Below, piece by piece: positions 38,692 to 48,008 of a stretch of DNA of 64,000 nt. This DNA comes from Jilunia laotingensis (GTDB taxonomy: Bacteria; Bacteroidota; Bacteroidia; Bacteroidales; Bacteroidaceae): the NCBI RefSeq assembly GCF_014385165.1, contig NZ_JACRTF010000001.1, forward strand, positions 620,001 through 684,000, given 5' to 3'. The notes below the pieces were generated by a model. That model saw nothing but the letters and a program-made list of their open reading frames with translations. It did not search any database and was not told where the DNA came from. The stretch's first letter is position 1. Every line of letters begins with the position of its first letter. Made by a program: the position numbers and the translations under genes.

Positions 38692-38776
38692 AAAACAGAT
38701 TAAAAAGTTAATTTTCAAATATATGCATAATAGATATATCTTCCAAAAAATCGCATGGCTATTTACAGCAAGGTGT

Positions 38777-38820
38777 GTTCAGAGCTGCTGAGATTTATCC
38801 CAGCAGCTCTGAACCTTTTT
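38777..38820 (+). terminator. Strong orphan terminator
   Basis: A perfect 14-bp stem, GTTCAGAGCTGCTG (38777-38790) with CAGCAGCTCTGAAC (38801-38814), is followed by TTTTT... on the plus strand. No plus-strand gene precedes it, so it may be left from a deleted gene. Confidence 0.75.
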
Positions 38821-38884
38821 AGAAAAGCACTCCGAAGTCGTGTTTCCAATGAAAGAAAAATTAAAATAAACATCTTTTTCGCTC

Positions 38885-38939
38885 GTCGGGACGGGTGGTC
38901 CCGCCCCTTGCCGCTGGGCGTTCCCCGACCGATGAGTTT
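38885..38939. other. GC-rich structured segment in a gene-free stretch (38692-39187)
   Basis: Within AT-rich DNA, 38885-38939 is very GC-rich and can fold: GTCGGG (38885-38890) with CCCGAC (38934-38939), and an inner GGGAC/GTCCC pair. Runs of CTTG/GATTTC repeats follow to about 39060. The pattern recalls the mobilisation-transfer boundary of Bacteroides conjugative elements, so a relic oriT is one possibility; this is inference. Confidence 0.4.
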
Positions 38940-39187
38940 TGAGTGAAGTATTGCAATATTGCTTTCTTGAAATATTGATGGCTTGATCTCTTGACAACTT
39001 GTTTTCTTGATTTCAAGATGGCAAGATTACAAGATACCATGAAAGCACTATTGCAAAATAGCTGGATTGGCAGACTGCATTATATCTTTCGCATACAGAT
39101 AAAAAAACTTTCTCTTTTCAAAAGTCCATATAGTTTATGAGGGACTTGCGAAAAGAGAAAATAATTTAGTAAAACCTTATAAGCAAG

Positions 39188-40037
39188 TTAATTGTCGTTT
39201 TCGTCCATTTTCCGAAGGAGCTTTTCGATGAGACTATTAAGAAAGGCTGTCCTATCTCTTTTACGCTCCCTGATTGTAAGATAAGTACGATAAATCACCT
39301 AAGTCTACTTTGAATGATGCCTCTATATAGGTCATTATTTCCTTTATATCAGCATTTCCATTGTTTAGAACTCCGGCAGCATATATAGCATATCCCAATT
39401 CAATAGCAGCAACTTTAGCTCCTGTCCATCGAAATGGATTATCAGGCAAAGAAGCTCGGCTGGTTTCTATCACTTCTGTTCTCTCTACATCTTGTAATCT
39501 CTGATGCAAATAGATTTCCAACATATCATAAGCCAACATCTTGGCTACCCTATGATCACAACAGGTCGAGAACAAAGGATCTCTATCCAATAAGCCACAA
39601 TTATGGCATAACTTGTAGTTCTCATGCCCTCTGAGAAAGTAATATTTATCCAAATGTATTGCTTTGGAACGATAATATTGATAGAAGTCAAGATTATTAT
39701 TACAGAAGTCTACGATTGCGGATTGCTTTTTCTTGTAATGCTCCTTAACTACCTCTTTATTGCCATTTGGCTTTCTTAATTCAAGCGTATAAATATCATT
39801 GTAGTATATTAGTTTGCTTAGAATTAACGGTTTGCTATTTTTAAAGAAGTCTATCTCTTCCTCGTTATCCCGAAAGTTATATTTGTGTATATACTCTCTT
39901 AGTTCTTCAAACAATGGTCTGATGAAATCAATCATATACAGAGCCTTACTTGAAGATATATCACTATCTATACAAGATGTTTCTATCTCTGCATTGATTT
40001 TCAATATCAGTTCATTGGAAACCTGTTTTGCTGTCAT
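39188..40037 (-). pseudogene. rteC: RteC-family regulator with a C-terminal frameshift
   Basis: The frame from ATG 40037 gives 258 residues with the RteC core (DFYQYYRSKAIHLDKYYFL, RVAKMLAYDMLEIYL, RWTGAKVAAIELGYAI) and stops at 39261. The expected C-terminus (TYLTIRERKRDRTAFLNSL to KMDENDN) is present in another frame, ending at 39188. A loss of two bases near 39281 explains it. RteC activates excision genes of CTnDOT-type elements. The truncated protein keeps most of the domain and might retain some activity. Confidence 0.8.
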
Positions 40038-40191
40038 TTTATCTATTATATAGGTTTATATTATACAGCTTATTTCCTTTTATTTAGAATACAAAGAAGA
40101 GTATTAAAATCAGTTTGCAAAAGTAACTCTAAATCAAAAGCAGATACAGATATAGTTTTTGTATATTTGCAGGGTACAGATTAGGTGAGTT

Positions 40192-41605
40192 ATGAAAAAG
40201 GAAGTCTTAATATCAAGAAATAGCAAGAAATATTGCTTGGCAGATAAAAAAGGGTGTATGGAAAGTTGGTGAAAAGCTGCCCTCTTTACGCACTATAAGT
40301 AATGAAAATGGGGTAAGTTTAAATACGGCAATTCAAGCATACTATGAATTGGAAAAGGACGGCTACATAATATCACGCCCTAAATCGGGATATATTGTCA
40401 ATTATAAGCCAATACGCTTATCTGCTCCAGCCACCACACAACCATCTGTGAAAAATGAAAGTAAAGAGGTCGTGGAATTAATTGCTGAAGTATATCGTTC
40501 ATTAGAAATTGGAGATAAGTCTATTACCCGGTTTTCTTTAGGGATGCCTGAAGATGTTTTATTACCAATAGCAAAACTCAATAAGGAACTAATAAGAGCA
40601 ATACAAACACTTCCGGGTAATAGTACTCGGTATGATGAAACACAGGGAAACATCCACTTGCGTAAGGCTGTAGCTCGCTTCACTTATAGCTGGAATGGAA
40701 ATTTGGCAGAAGAAGATATAGTAACTACAGCAGGAGTCACTAATGCTGTTGCTTTAGCTTTATCTGTGATTGCCAAGACAGGAGATACGATTGCTGTCGA
40801 AAGTCCAGTTTATTTTGGAATGTTACAGCTTGCCAATAGTTTGGGATTACGTGTTTTAGAACTACCAACAAATCCCGAAACAGGCATTGATCCCGATGCT
40901 CTAAAAAGAGTTTTGCCACAAATTAATGCTTGCCTACTTATAAGTAATTTCAATAATCCATTAGGAAGTTGTATGCCTGATGAACACAAAAAAGAGGTTG
41001 TCAATATGTTGGCTGAACATAATATACCATTAATAGAAGATGATTTGTATGGCGACATATTCTTTGGAAATTCAAGACCTAAACCTTGTAAAGCATTTGA
41101 TAAAGAAGGAATTGTGGTGTGGGGCTGTATCTAAAACGTTAGCACCGGGGTATCGAGTAGGTTGGATTGCTCCCGGAAGATTTAAAGAGGCTATTATTCG
41201 TCGGAAAATATACATCTAATCTCTACACCTACTCTTAATCAGGAAGTCGTCGCTAACTTTATGGAGAATGACAGATACGAAAATCATTTGCGTAAGCTTC
41301 GTCGAGAGCTTTGTGCAAATAGTATTCATTTTGCTCATTCAATTATGGATCATTTCCCAGAAAACACAAAAATTGTAACTCCACAGGGGGGATTTATGCT
41401 TTGGGTGGAGTTAGACAAGCGAATTGATACAACAGAGCTTTATTACAGGGCTATGCAGCGGAAAATAAGCATAGCCCCCGGACGTATGTTTACCTTACAA
41501 GAACAATACACGAACTGTATGCGCTTAAGTTATGGGCAACGATGGACTCCACTCCTTGAAGAACGTTTAAAACGATTAGGAGATATAATCAAAGAATCAC
41601 TCTGA
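40192..41605 (+). pseudogene. MocR-type GntR/aminotransferase regulator gene with three frame breaks
   Basis: A winged-helix start (YQEIARNIAWQIKKG, EKLPSLRTISNENGVS) leads into an aminotransferase-like domain (DSPVYFGML-type motif VESPVYFGML, NFNNPLGSCMP, VSKTLAPGYRVGW). Frame breaks lie near 40210, at the G4 run near 41125, and near 41213. Repaired, it would be about 470 residues, the usual MocR length. It is convergent with and overlaps by 9 bp the intact aminotransferase gene, its likely former target. Confidence 0.75.
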
Positions 41606-42793
41606 TGGGCTGATGCGTGCCTGTAGAACTTCTCCTATGATTTGAAGCCCCTTTATTATTCGTTCTTCTGGCATATTGGAGTAATTCAGTCTAAGTGTAT
41701 TTTCTTTGTGTTCGACAGGGTAGAATGAGCCACCAGGAACAAAAGCTATTTTTCGTTCTATACACTTTTTCAGAATCTCACGTGCTGAAATTTCTTCGGG
41801 TAATTCAATCCAAGTAAATAATCCGCCTTGTGGATAGGTATATCTGATGTTGTCAGGAAAATAGCGTTCTATACACTCCATAGCTATATCTCTACGTTTT
41901 TTGTAAACTTCTACGATTTTACCAATATGTTTATCAATATCATATCGTTTCAGATACTCGGCAATAGTCATTTGAGCTATCGTGTTACACTGTAAATCTG
42001 TACCCTGTTTAACTAGAACATACTTGCGGATAATATTTTTATCGCCAGCAATCCAACCAATCCGGAAACCGGGGCAGAATATCTTAGAAAAACTACCAGC
42101 ACACAAGATATTACCAACCTTATCAAATGATTTTATAGAGGGCAAAGATTCTCCCTCAAACCTTAATTCTCCGTAGGGGTTATCTTCAATAACAGGAATA
42201 TCATATCGGGCAGATAGTTCCGCAAGTTTTTTGCGTCTTTCCAAACTCCATGTTTTTCCGGTGGGGTTCTGGAAAGTGGGTATTACATATATTAATTTCA
42301 CTTTTGGGGTATTACTCAGTACATCTTCCAATACAGTCATATTCATGCCCTTTTCATCCGTAGGTATCTCCAAAAAGTTACATCCGTATGACTTAAATGC
42401 GCTAATTGCAGCTAAATAAGTAGGACTTTCACATAATACGATGTCACCATCATCCAAGAAAACTTTACCTGACAAATCCAATCCTTGCTGTGATCCATGT
42501 GTGATAAGAATATTATCTTTATCAAACGATGTTCCTAAACGTTCATTCATTCGTTTGGCAATCCAGTCACGTAAAGGTGAGTACCCCTCAGTAGTAGTAT
42601 ATTGAAGAGCTTTTGTTCCTGCTTCCTTCAATATTATTTGGGTCATTTGATTAATTTCATCTATTGGAAATAATTCAGGGGCAGGTAGTCCACCAGCAAA
42701 TGAAATAACATCTTCTTGCTCTGTTACTTTGAGTATTTCTCGTATTTCCGAAGCCTTTATATAAGACATTCTATTTGCAAATTTCAACTTCAT
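41597..42793 (-). CDS. PLP-dependent aminotransferase, class I/II, 2-aminoadipate (LysN/MocR-like) group
   Basis: From the ATG at 42793 the protein has 398 residues beginning MKLKFANRMSYIKASEIRE. Class I signatures include FAGGLPAPELFP, THGSQQGLDL, PTFQNPTGKTW and the PLP Lys in AGSFSKIFCPGFRIGW. Members use 2-aminoadipate, aromatic or branched-chain substrates. The longer frame starts at 42871 but its extra 26 residues are not family-like. Sequences GATACA and GGTACAGAT occur both here (42857-42895) and upstream of the MocR pseudogene, hinting at a shared regulator site. Confidence 0.85.
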   Translation of the reverse strand: MKLKFANRMSYIKASEIREILKVTEQEDVISFAGGLPAPELFPIDEINQMTQIILKEAGTKALQYTTTEGYSPLRDWIAKRMNERLGTSFDKDNILITHGSQQGLDLSGKVFLDDGDIVLCESPTYLAAISAFKSYGCNFLEIPTDEKGMNMTVLEDVLSNTPKVKLIYVIPTFQNPTGKTWSLERRKKLAELSARYDIPVIEDNPYGELRFEGESLPSIKSFDKVGNILCAGSFSKIFCPGFRIGWIAGDKNIIRKYVLVKQGTDLQCNTIAQMTIAEYLKRYDIDKHIGKIVEVYKKRRDIAMECIERYFPDNIRYTYPQGGLFTWIELPEEISAREILKKCIERKIAFVPGGSFYPVEHKENTLRLNYSNMPEERIIKGLQIIGEVLQARISPSE

Positions 42794-43020
42794 AATCATT
42801 AAATGTATTTGAGAACTAAAATATTGCAAAGTAAAGCATAAAAGGCAAATGGAAACAGATACAAATTGCATAATATTAGTAGGTACAGATTTTCGGAACC
42901 AAGTATTAGCATAACACTATTCAATTCAAAGGAATACTTTAGGAGTGTTCTATGAACTTTCACCACTACTAAGCTAAAAGAATGTATTTCAAAAACATAC
43001 TATCATTATATTTAATTGTT

Positions 43021-43028
43021 TACCTTTG
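43021..43028 (+). promoter_or_regulatory. -7 promoter box for the DUF1016-OLD unit
   Basis: TACCTTTG fits TAnnTTTG and lies 17 bp before the ATG at 43045. It lies inside the longer open frame and so rules out the ATG at 42982 as the start. Confidence 0.65.
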
Positions 43029-43044
43029 CAAAAAACAAAGGTAC

Positions 43045-44133
43045 ATGAAAGATAATCCTATTAGTACAATAGATAGTGAATATATAGAGTGGCTGAAAGC
43101 CATCAAACAGCAAATTCGTTCTACTAAAATACGAATGATAAAAACAGCTAATACAGAGTTGATACACTTTTATTGGCGGTTAGGACAAATGCTCTCTCTA
43201 AAACTGAAAGAGCAAAATTGGGGTGATAAGGTAATAAACAAGCTTTCAGTAGACTTGCGCAATGAGTTTCCTGATATGCAGGGCTTTTCCCGTCAGAACC
43301 TATACTACAGTAAGAATTTCTATGAGTTTTATGCAGGGCAAATGCATATTTCACCCAATAATTCAATTGTCCCCCAAGTTGAGGGACAATTACAACTAGC
43401 TGATAATTATAAGATTATCTTTGATATTCCTTGGGGACATCAAAAGGTGATAATCAGCAAAGCGCAAAATATAGAAGAAGCATTATTCTATGCACATCAA
43501 ACTCTATCTAACAGTTGGAGCAGAAGCATTTTAGAAAATCAGTTCAAGCAACAATTCTACGAACATTACGGACAAGGACAAACAAACTTCTCGCAGACCT
43601 TACCAGCCCTAACAGCGGATATGGCACAGGAAGTAGTAAAAGACCCGTATTGGTTTAATTTTGTGTCTGTATCTCAAAAAGCACGAGAACGAGATATAGA
43701 AAAACAACTTGTAACTCACATTACTCAATTTCTTCTTGAATTAGGCAAAGGGTTTGCATTTGTAGGGGAGCAATATTGTTTGAACTTGAACAACAAGGAG
43801 TATTTCTGCGACCTCTTGTTCTATCATATACCTTTGAGAGCTTACGTAGTTATAGAGCTTAAAAATGGAAACTTTAAACCTGAACACTTGGGACAGCTAA
43901 ACTTCTATCAAAACCTTATCAACAACACCCTAAGAGGAGAATATGATAATCCAACCATAGGAATGTTACTCTGCCGAGATAAGGATAGGATTGAAGTTGA
44001 ATATGCATTGCAGAATATTTCGTCACCAATTGGAGTTAGCGAGTTTAATGTAAAGGAGCTACTTCCTGATAATCTGAAAAGCAAATTACCAACAATTGAG
44101 GAAGTTGAAGAAGAACTTAACAAAATTATATAA
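43045..44133 (+). CDS. DUF1016/YhcG-type PD-(D/E)XK nuclease domain protein
   Basis: From the ATG at 43045 the protein has 362 residues. The N-terminal part (HFYWRLGQML, FSRQNLYYSKNFY) and the C-terminal nuclease part (KEYFCDLLFYH, then YVVIELKNGNFKPEHLGQLNFY) are those of the YhcG/DUF1016 family. Asp, Glu and Lys of the PD-(D/E)XK site are present. Family members are found near restriction-modification and anti-phage loci; the activity is poorly known. It ends 7 bp before the OLD-type gene and so forms an operon with it. Confidence 0.88.
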   Translation: MKDNPISTIDSEYIEWLKAIKQQIRSTKIRMIKTANTELIHFYWRLGQMLSLKLKEQNWGDKVINKLSVDLRNEFPDMQGFSRQNLYYSKNFYEFYAGQMHISPNNSIVPQVEGQLQLADNYKIIFDIPWGHQKVIISKAQNIEEALFYAHQTLSNSWSRSILENQFKQQFYEHYGQGQTNFSQTLPALTADMAQEVVKDPYWFNFVSVSQKARERDIEKQLVTHITQFLLELGKGFAFVGEQYCLNLNNKEYFCDLLFYHIPLRAYVVIELKNGNFKPEHLGQLNFYQNLINNTLRGEYDNPTIGMLLCRDKDRIEVEYALQNISSPIGVSEFNVKELLPDNLKSKLPTIEEVEEELNKII

Positions 44134-44140
44134 ATAAAAC

Positions 44141-45772
44141 ATGAAACTTATAAAACTAATCATATCAAACTTTAGAGGTTTGAAAGGAAGTAATGTTATA
44201 GACTTCACGAATTCTAATATCATATTCTTAATTGGACAAAACAATATTGGAAAATCATCTTTTCTAAGAGCATATGAGTTCTTTATTGACCCGAAACAAA
44301 TAGCAAAGACTGATGATTTTAATAACTATGATTATTCAACCCCAATAGTTATTGAAGGTATATTTGAATTGGATGAAGAAGATTCTGATGATCCTGACCT
44401 CAAAGAGAAGAAAGAACCTAATTGGATTGAGAAATGGGTTGATGAAAATGGTTTTGTAAAGGTTAGAAAAACATGGAGTAAACCTAATAGTACATTTGCA
44501 AAAGAAACATATTCTCCACATGATGCAAGTTGGATTGAAAATGGATTTGGTGGATTACACACAAAATTGACTAAATATACCCCAACTCCAATTGCTATCA
44601 ACGCAATGGAAGATCAAGCATCGTTGGAAGAAAAAGTTAATAAACTCATTCAAGATGATTTTATCAAAAAAGTAAGGTCAGAATATCCAGAAGAGTTTAA
44701 AAATTTAATAGATGGAGTAAGAAAATTGCAGGAGCGTATTACTGGTTCTGAAGCAGTCGAAAAATTGAATTTAGAACTCAATAAACATTTTCAAGAAGTT
44801 TTTGCGGAACTTACTCTAAAAATTCAACCTTCAAAAGAAGAAAATATAAAACTCGAAGATGCGTTCAAGAAAAACCATTCTATTTCAGTAGAAAGAGCTG
44901 GAACAGAAAGAAAAGAAACTTTTCTTCAAAATGGACATGGGGTCATACGGCAAGCTCTATTCAATTTTCTCACATTTTTAAAAAGAGAAAACGAAGGAAA
45001 TAAGAAACAATACATTATCTTATTTGAAGAACCAGAACTTTTTTTACACCCTAAAATTGCATTTAAATTACGACAAAGTCTATATGAGTTATCAAAAAAT
45101 AGCCCATATCAAATTCTTTGTGCTACTCATTCTCCACTGATGATAGACATTTCACAACCACATTCGTCGCTTATTAGGGTGATCAAAAATACAGATGAAG
45201 AAACACAAACATATCAAGTTGGGGAAACACTATTTGGAAGAGATGAAGAAGCAAAGAAATGGGTGCAAATGGTAAACAGATTTAATCCTCATATCTGCGA
45301 AGCATTTTATGCAGACAAAGTTTTATTAGTTGAAGGAGATACTGAAACGATAGTATACCGAGATCTATTGACTCGTTTTTTTCCTGACGAGGAAATATTC
45401 GTTCTTAATACTGGTTCAAAAATGAACATACCTTTTTTTCAGGAAATTCTCACAGCTTTTCATATAGAACATTATATTATACACGATTCTGATGATAAAG
45501 AAAAAAAAGCTGCGTGGACAATTAATACCAAGATATGGGAAAATGTACAAGCAAGCAATAATTTATCGAAACGGTATGTACATATTCATAATTTTGAAGA
45601 CGCACACGGAATAACGGTAAAATCAGATGATGGCAAACCATTAACCGCTTATAATTTTGCTCAAACGATCAAAGATGTAAATACGAAAGTTCCTTGTTTA
45701 GAATGGTTAAAGGATATTATTTATAAAAATGGCATTATTCACGATCCGCAATTTATTGAGGATAAGGTATAG
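44141..45772 (+). CDS. OLD-family ATP-dependent endonuclease (AAA ATPase with TOPRIM domain)
   Basis: The 543-residue protein starts with a SMC-like ATPase: Walker A GQNNIGKSS (about residue 30), a helical insertion, then Walker B YIILFEEPELFLHP and the H-loop CATHSPLMID. The C-terminal TOPRIM domain shows VLLVEGDTE and, further on, HDSDD. OLD proteins cut DNA; class 2 members such as GajA act with a helicase (GajB) in Gabija. No GajB-like helicase follows here. The gene is instead paired with the DUF1016 nuclease. Confidence 0.9.
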   Translation: MKLIKLIISNFRGLKGSNVIDFTNSNIIFLIGQNNIGKSSFLRAYEFFIDPKQIAKTDDFNNYDYSTPIVIEGIFELDEEDSDDPDLKEKKEPNWIEKWVDENGFVKVRKTWSKPNSTFAKETYSPHDASWIENGFGGLHTKLTKYTPTPIAINAMEDQASLEEKVNKLIQDDFIKKVRSEYPEEFKNLIDGVRKLQERITGSEAVEKLNLELNKHFQEVFAELTLKIQPSKEENIKLEDAFKKNHSISVERAGTERKETFLQNGHGVIRQALFNFLTFLKRENEGNKKQYIILFEEPELFLHPKIAFKLRQSLYELSKNSPYQILCATHSPLMIDISQPHSSLIRVIKNTDEETQTYQVGETLFGRDEEAKKWVQMVNRFNPHICEAFYADKVLLVEGDTETIVYRDLLTRFFPDEEIFVLNTGSKMNIPFFQEILTAFHIEHYIIHDSDDKEKKAAWTINTKIWENVQASNNLSKRYVHIHNFEDAHGITVKSDDGKPLTAYNFAQTIKDVNTKVPCLEWLKDIIYKNGIIHDPQFIEDKV

Positions 45773-45782
45773 TTTTTCAGGA

Positions 45783-45860
45783 GGTTGTGTCAAAATTTGA
45801 AGTGAACCCTAAAAGTTTTTTGTCCAACTTTTAGGGTTCACTTCAAATTTTGATACAACC
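45783..45860. repeat. Long near-perfect hairpin (35-bp stem) at the end of the accessory region
   Basis: Arms 45783-45817 and 45826-45860 pair at all 35 positions (one as G-T) around an 8-nt loop. Ends are GGTTGTGTCA and TGATACAACC. It lies 10 bp after the OLD gene. Such a long exact stem exceeds a normal terminator and suggests a MITE-like element, though it would also stop transcription. Confidence 0.75.
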
Positions 45861-45921
45861 CCTTCTTTTTTACAACATATTTTTAGCCACAAAACACATA
45901 TGCATTCAACAAAATTATTTG

Positions 45922-45929
45922 TACTTTTG
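45922..45929 (+). promoter_or_regulatory. -7 promoter box for ung
   Basis: TACTTTTG, 33 bp before the ung ATG. Confidence 0.55.
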
Positions 45930-45962
45930 TGGCACCGTACTTAGATGTAATATCAATACCTT

Positions 45963-46625
45963 ATGAATGTCAAGATAGAAGAGAGTTGGCGACAACGTCT
46001 GCAAGAAGAATTCGATAAACCTTACTTTGAGAAGTTAGTATCATTTGTGAAAAGTGAATACGGACACGCCAATGTACTGCCGCCTGGGCACCTTATCTTC
46101 CATGTTTTCAATTCATGCCCTTTTGAAAAAGTAAAAGTTGTTATCATAGGACAAGACCCTTACCCCAATCCCGGACAATATTACGGCATATGTTTTTCCG
46201 TACCGGATGGGATAGCCATACCTGGTTCATTGGCCAATATATTCAGAGAAATAAATCAGGATTTGGGTAAACCGATCCCTACTTCCGGTAATTTAGACCG
46301 ATGGGTAGCTCAAGGAGTATTCTCCATGAACTCTGTTCTCACGGTACGTGCCCACGAAACCGGCTCGCATCGAAATATGGGGTGGGAAACTTTTACAGAT
46401 GCAGTCATCAAGAAATTGAGCGATGAACGAGAAAATCTGGTATTCATGCTTTGGGGAGCTTATGCCAAAGAAAAGGTCACTTTGATTGACAGTAGTAAAC
46501 ACCTTATATTGACAACCGTTCATCCTTCACCCCGTTCCGCAGAACACGGTTTCTTCGGATGCAAACATTTCAGCAAAGCCAACGATTATTTGCGGAGTAA
46601 AGGTATCGAGGAAATCGACTGGTAA
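45963..46625 (+). CDS. ung: Uracil-DNA glycosylase, family 1
   Basis: The 220-residue protein has the water-activating loop GQDPYPNPGQYYGICFSV and the leucine/His loop HPSPRSAEHGFFG. It removes uracil from DNA as the first step of base excision repair. It marks the return to core DNA after the islands. Confidence 0.98.
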   Translation: MNVKIEESWRQRLQEEFDKPYFEKLVSFVKSEYGHANVLPPGHLIFHVFNSCPFEKVKVVIIGQDPYPNPGQYYGICFSVPDGIAIPGSLANIFREINQDLGKPIPTSGNLDRWVAQGVFSMNSVLTVRAHETGSHRNMGWETFTDAVIKKLSDERENLVFMLWGAYAKEKVTLIDSSKHLILTTVHPSPRSAEHGFFGCKHFSKANDYLRSKGIEEIDW

Positions 46626-46640
46626 ATAATGACAAAGATC

Positions 46641-47369
46641 CTACAACACTCCGTTTACCCCACTACCGAACAATGCAAAATCTCCCAGACAAGGGTCGTC
46701 CGGAAATATTTCCGCCAAAGCGGACGTTATTTTTCGTGCATTCTTCAAAGAGAATGTTTCCATATCTGTAAGTCCTAACAAATAGGCTACCCGACAAACA
46801 TGGGTATCCAAAGGAATGACCAAATCACGACAGTCGAAATTCTTCCAAATACCGAAATCCACTTCCGACTCTCTCCGTACCATCCAACGCAGAAACATAT
46901 TCAACTTCTTTTGCGGACTTTTAGCTGAAACTTCCAGAAATGCACACAACCTCTCCATAGGAGTACCGAGGTAGACTAACAAAGCGTCTTCCAAACTATC
47001 ATACTGAACATAGGCAGCATGCAACCGAGCAAAATAAGCATAAAAGTCTGCATGAGAAAGCATACGGTAAAAGCTACTTCTGTCCGTTGGCTGAAACTCC
47101 TCCATCCATTGACGGGACAATACATATTGATGAGGTGAATTTCCCATTAAACAATGCAGCTCATCGGCCTTTTTCAAAATCTGCTTGCGGTTTCCAAAAC
47201 TCATAATAGCAGTAAGCAGCCCACTAATCTCAATATCTTGCTTCTGTGTATATCGATGTGGAAACTGAACCGGATCACCCTGTATGAAGTCTGCACAATG
47301 ATACTCTCTTGCCCATTCCAAGAGTTGCAATTTAGCTTCTTCGGTCATTTGTGAAAATTCGTCTTTCAT
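46641..47369 (-). CDS. TIGR02757 family protein (DUF2400)
   Basis: The 242-residue protein contains FPHRYTQKQDIEISGLLTAI near the start and LNMFLRWMVRRESEVDFGIW and VIPLDTHVCRVAYLLGL later. This is the TIGR02757 pattern, distantly related to helix-hairpin-helix DNA glycosylases (the WxxD/LDTH segment resembles it). Function is not established. It is convergent with ung (gap 15 bp). A TATCTTTG box lies at 47378-47385 on the minus strand. Confidence 0.88.
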   Translation of the reverse strand: MKDEFSQMTEEAKLQLLEWAREYHCADFIQGDPVQFPHRYTQKQDIEISGLLTAIMSFGNRKQILKKADELHCLMGNSPHQYVLSRQWMEEFQPTDRSSFYRMLSHADFYAYFARLHAAYVQYDSLEDALLVYLGTPMERLCAFLEVSAKSPQKKLNMFLRWMVRRESEVDFGIWKNFDCRDLVIPLDTHVCRVAYLLGLTDMETFSLKNARKITSALAEIFPDDPCLGDFALFGSGVNGVL

Positions 47370-47660
47370 TTTAAATGCAAAGATACCGAATTAATAGAAA
47401 CACCGGATCAGTTCCTATTCCTTTTCTCCTTATTTTTAGAATATCCGATGGTATCAAGTATAAACATTAAACAGCAATCCATTATACACGATATCTTATT
47501 ATTATGGCTACAACTTTTCGCCCTTTGTAAAAAGAGTATTTTAACAACGCATTAAATACGTTCTTTTATAACCTGAGAATACGTACTTTTACGTGATATA
47601 AAATACATTTTTTATCAGAGAACATATACTATAGGCAAGCTGAACTTTATCTACCTCTAT

Positions 47661-47680
47661 ATGTTATATCTATATAACAT
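47661..47680. promoter_or_regulatory. 20-bp palindrome before a small gene
   Basis: ATGTTATATCTATATAACAT has 9-bp perfect arms around CT and ends 15 bp before the ATG at 47696. It may be an operator. The rest of the gene-free stretch 47370-47695 shows only AT-rich DNA and the promoter of the TIGR02757 gene. Confidence 0.45.
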
Positions 47681-47695
47681 TAAAACATTGCGGTT

Positions 47696-47935
47696 ATGGA
47701 AAAATATCTAATTCATAGTAATGAATTACACCTGATTGATAAGGCTAAAATACATCAGGCTGTAGAAAAAATGGTAGAGTCACTCGACATGGCAGCAGGG
47801 TCAACATCTTGTTTTGATTTATATAAGGTGGTAGAGAGTTATTTTACAGACTTGGAAAAGCGAAAGAAGATTAATCACTTATTAAATATAACTGATAATG
47901 CCGAAGAAATAGAAGAAGAGTTTGGAGTTTGCTAA
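47696..47935 (+). CDS. Small acidic helical protein of unknown function
   Basis: The 79-residue protein begins MEKYLIHSNELHLIDKAK and ends EEIEEEFGVC. It is predicted to be helical and soluble, with no motif I recognise. It has its own upstream palindrome and is followed by a strong terminator, which supports a real gene. Confidence 0.6.
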   Translation: MEKYLIHSNELHLIDKAKIHQAVEKMVESLDMAAGSTSCFDLYKVVESYFTDLEKRKKINHLLNITDNAEEIEEEFGVC

Positions 47936-47961
47936 ATTAAAACAGGAATGATAGTATAAAC

Positions 47962-47994
47962 ATGCCCGTAACCTACACTTTGAGTTACGGGCAT
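47962..47994. terminator. Bidirectional terminator
   Basis: ATGCCCGTAAC (47962-47972) pairs perfectly with GTTACGGGCAT (47984-47994), with TTTT following on the plus strand. It separates the small gene from the converging mscS-type gene. Confidence 0.88.
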
Positions 47995-48008
47995 TTTCAT
48001 ATTGAGAA

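Noticed and set aside
38755..38946. Short gene over the terminator and GC-rich segment
   Set aside because: The frame runs through a perfect terminator hairpin, which is not expected of a coding sequence.
42982..44133. Start of the DUF1016 gene at 42982
   Set aside because: The -7 promoter box at 43021-43028 lies inside the extension, so the ATG at 43045 is the first one on the transcript.
44141..45772. Gabija system
   Set aside because: The OLD-type GajA-like protein is present, but no UvrD-like GajB helicase follows; the next gene is the core ung.
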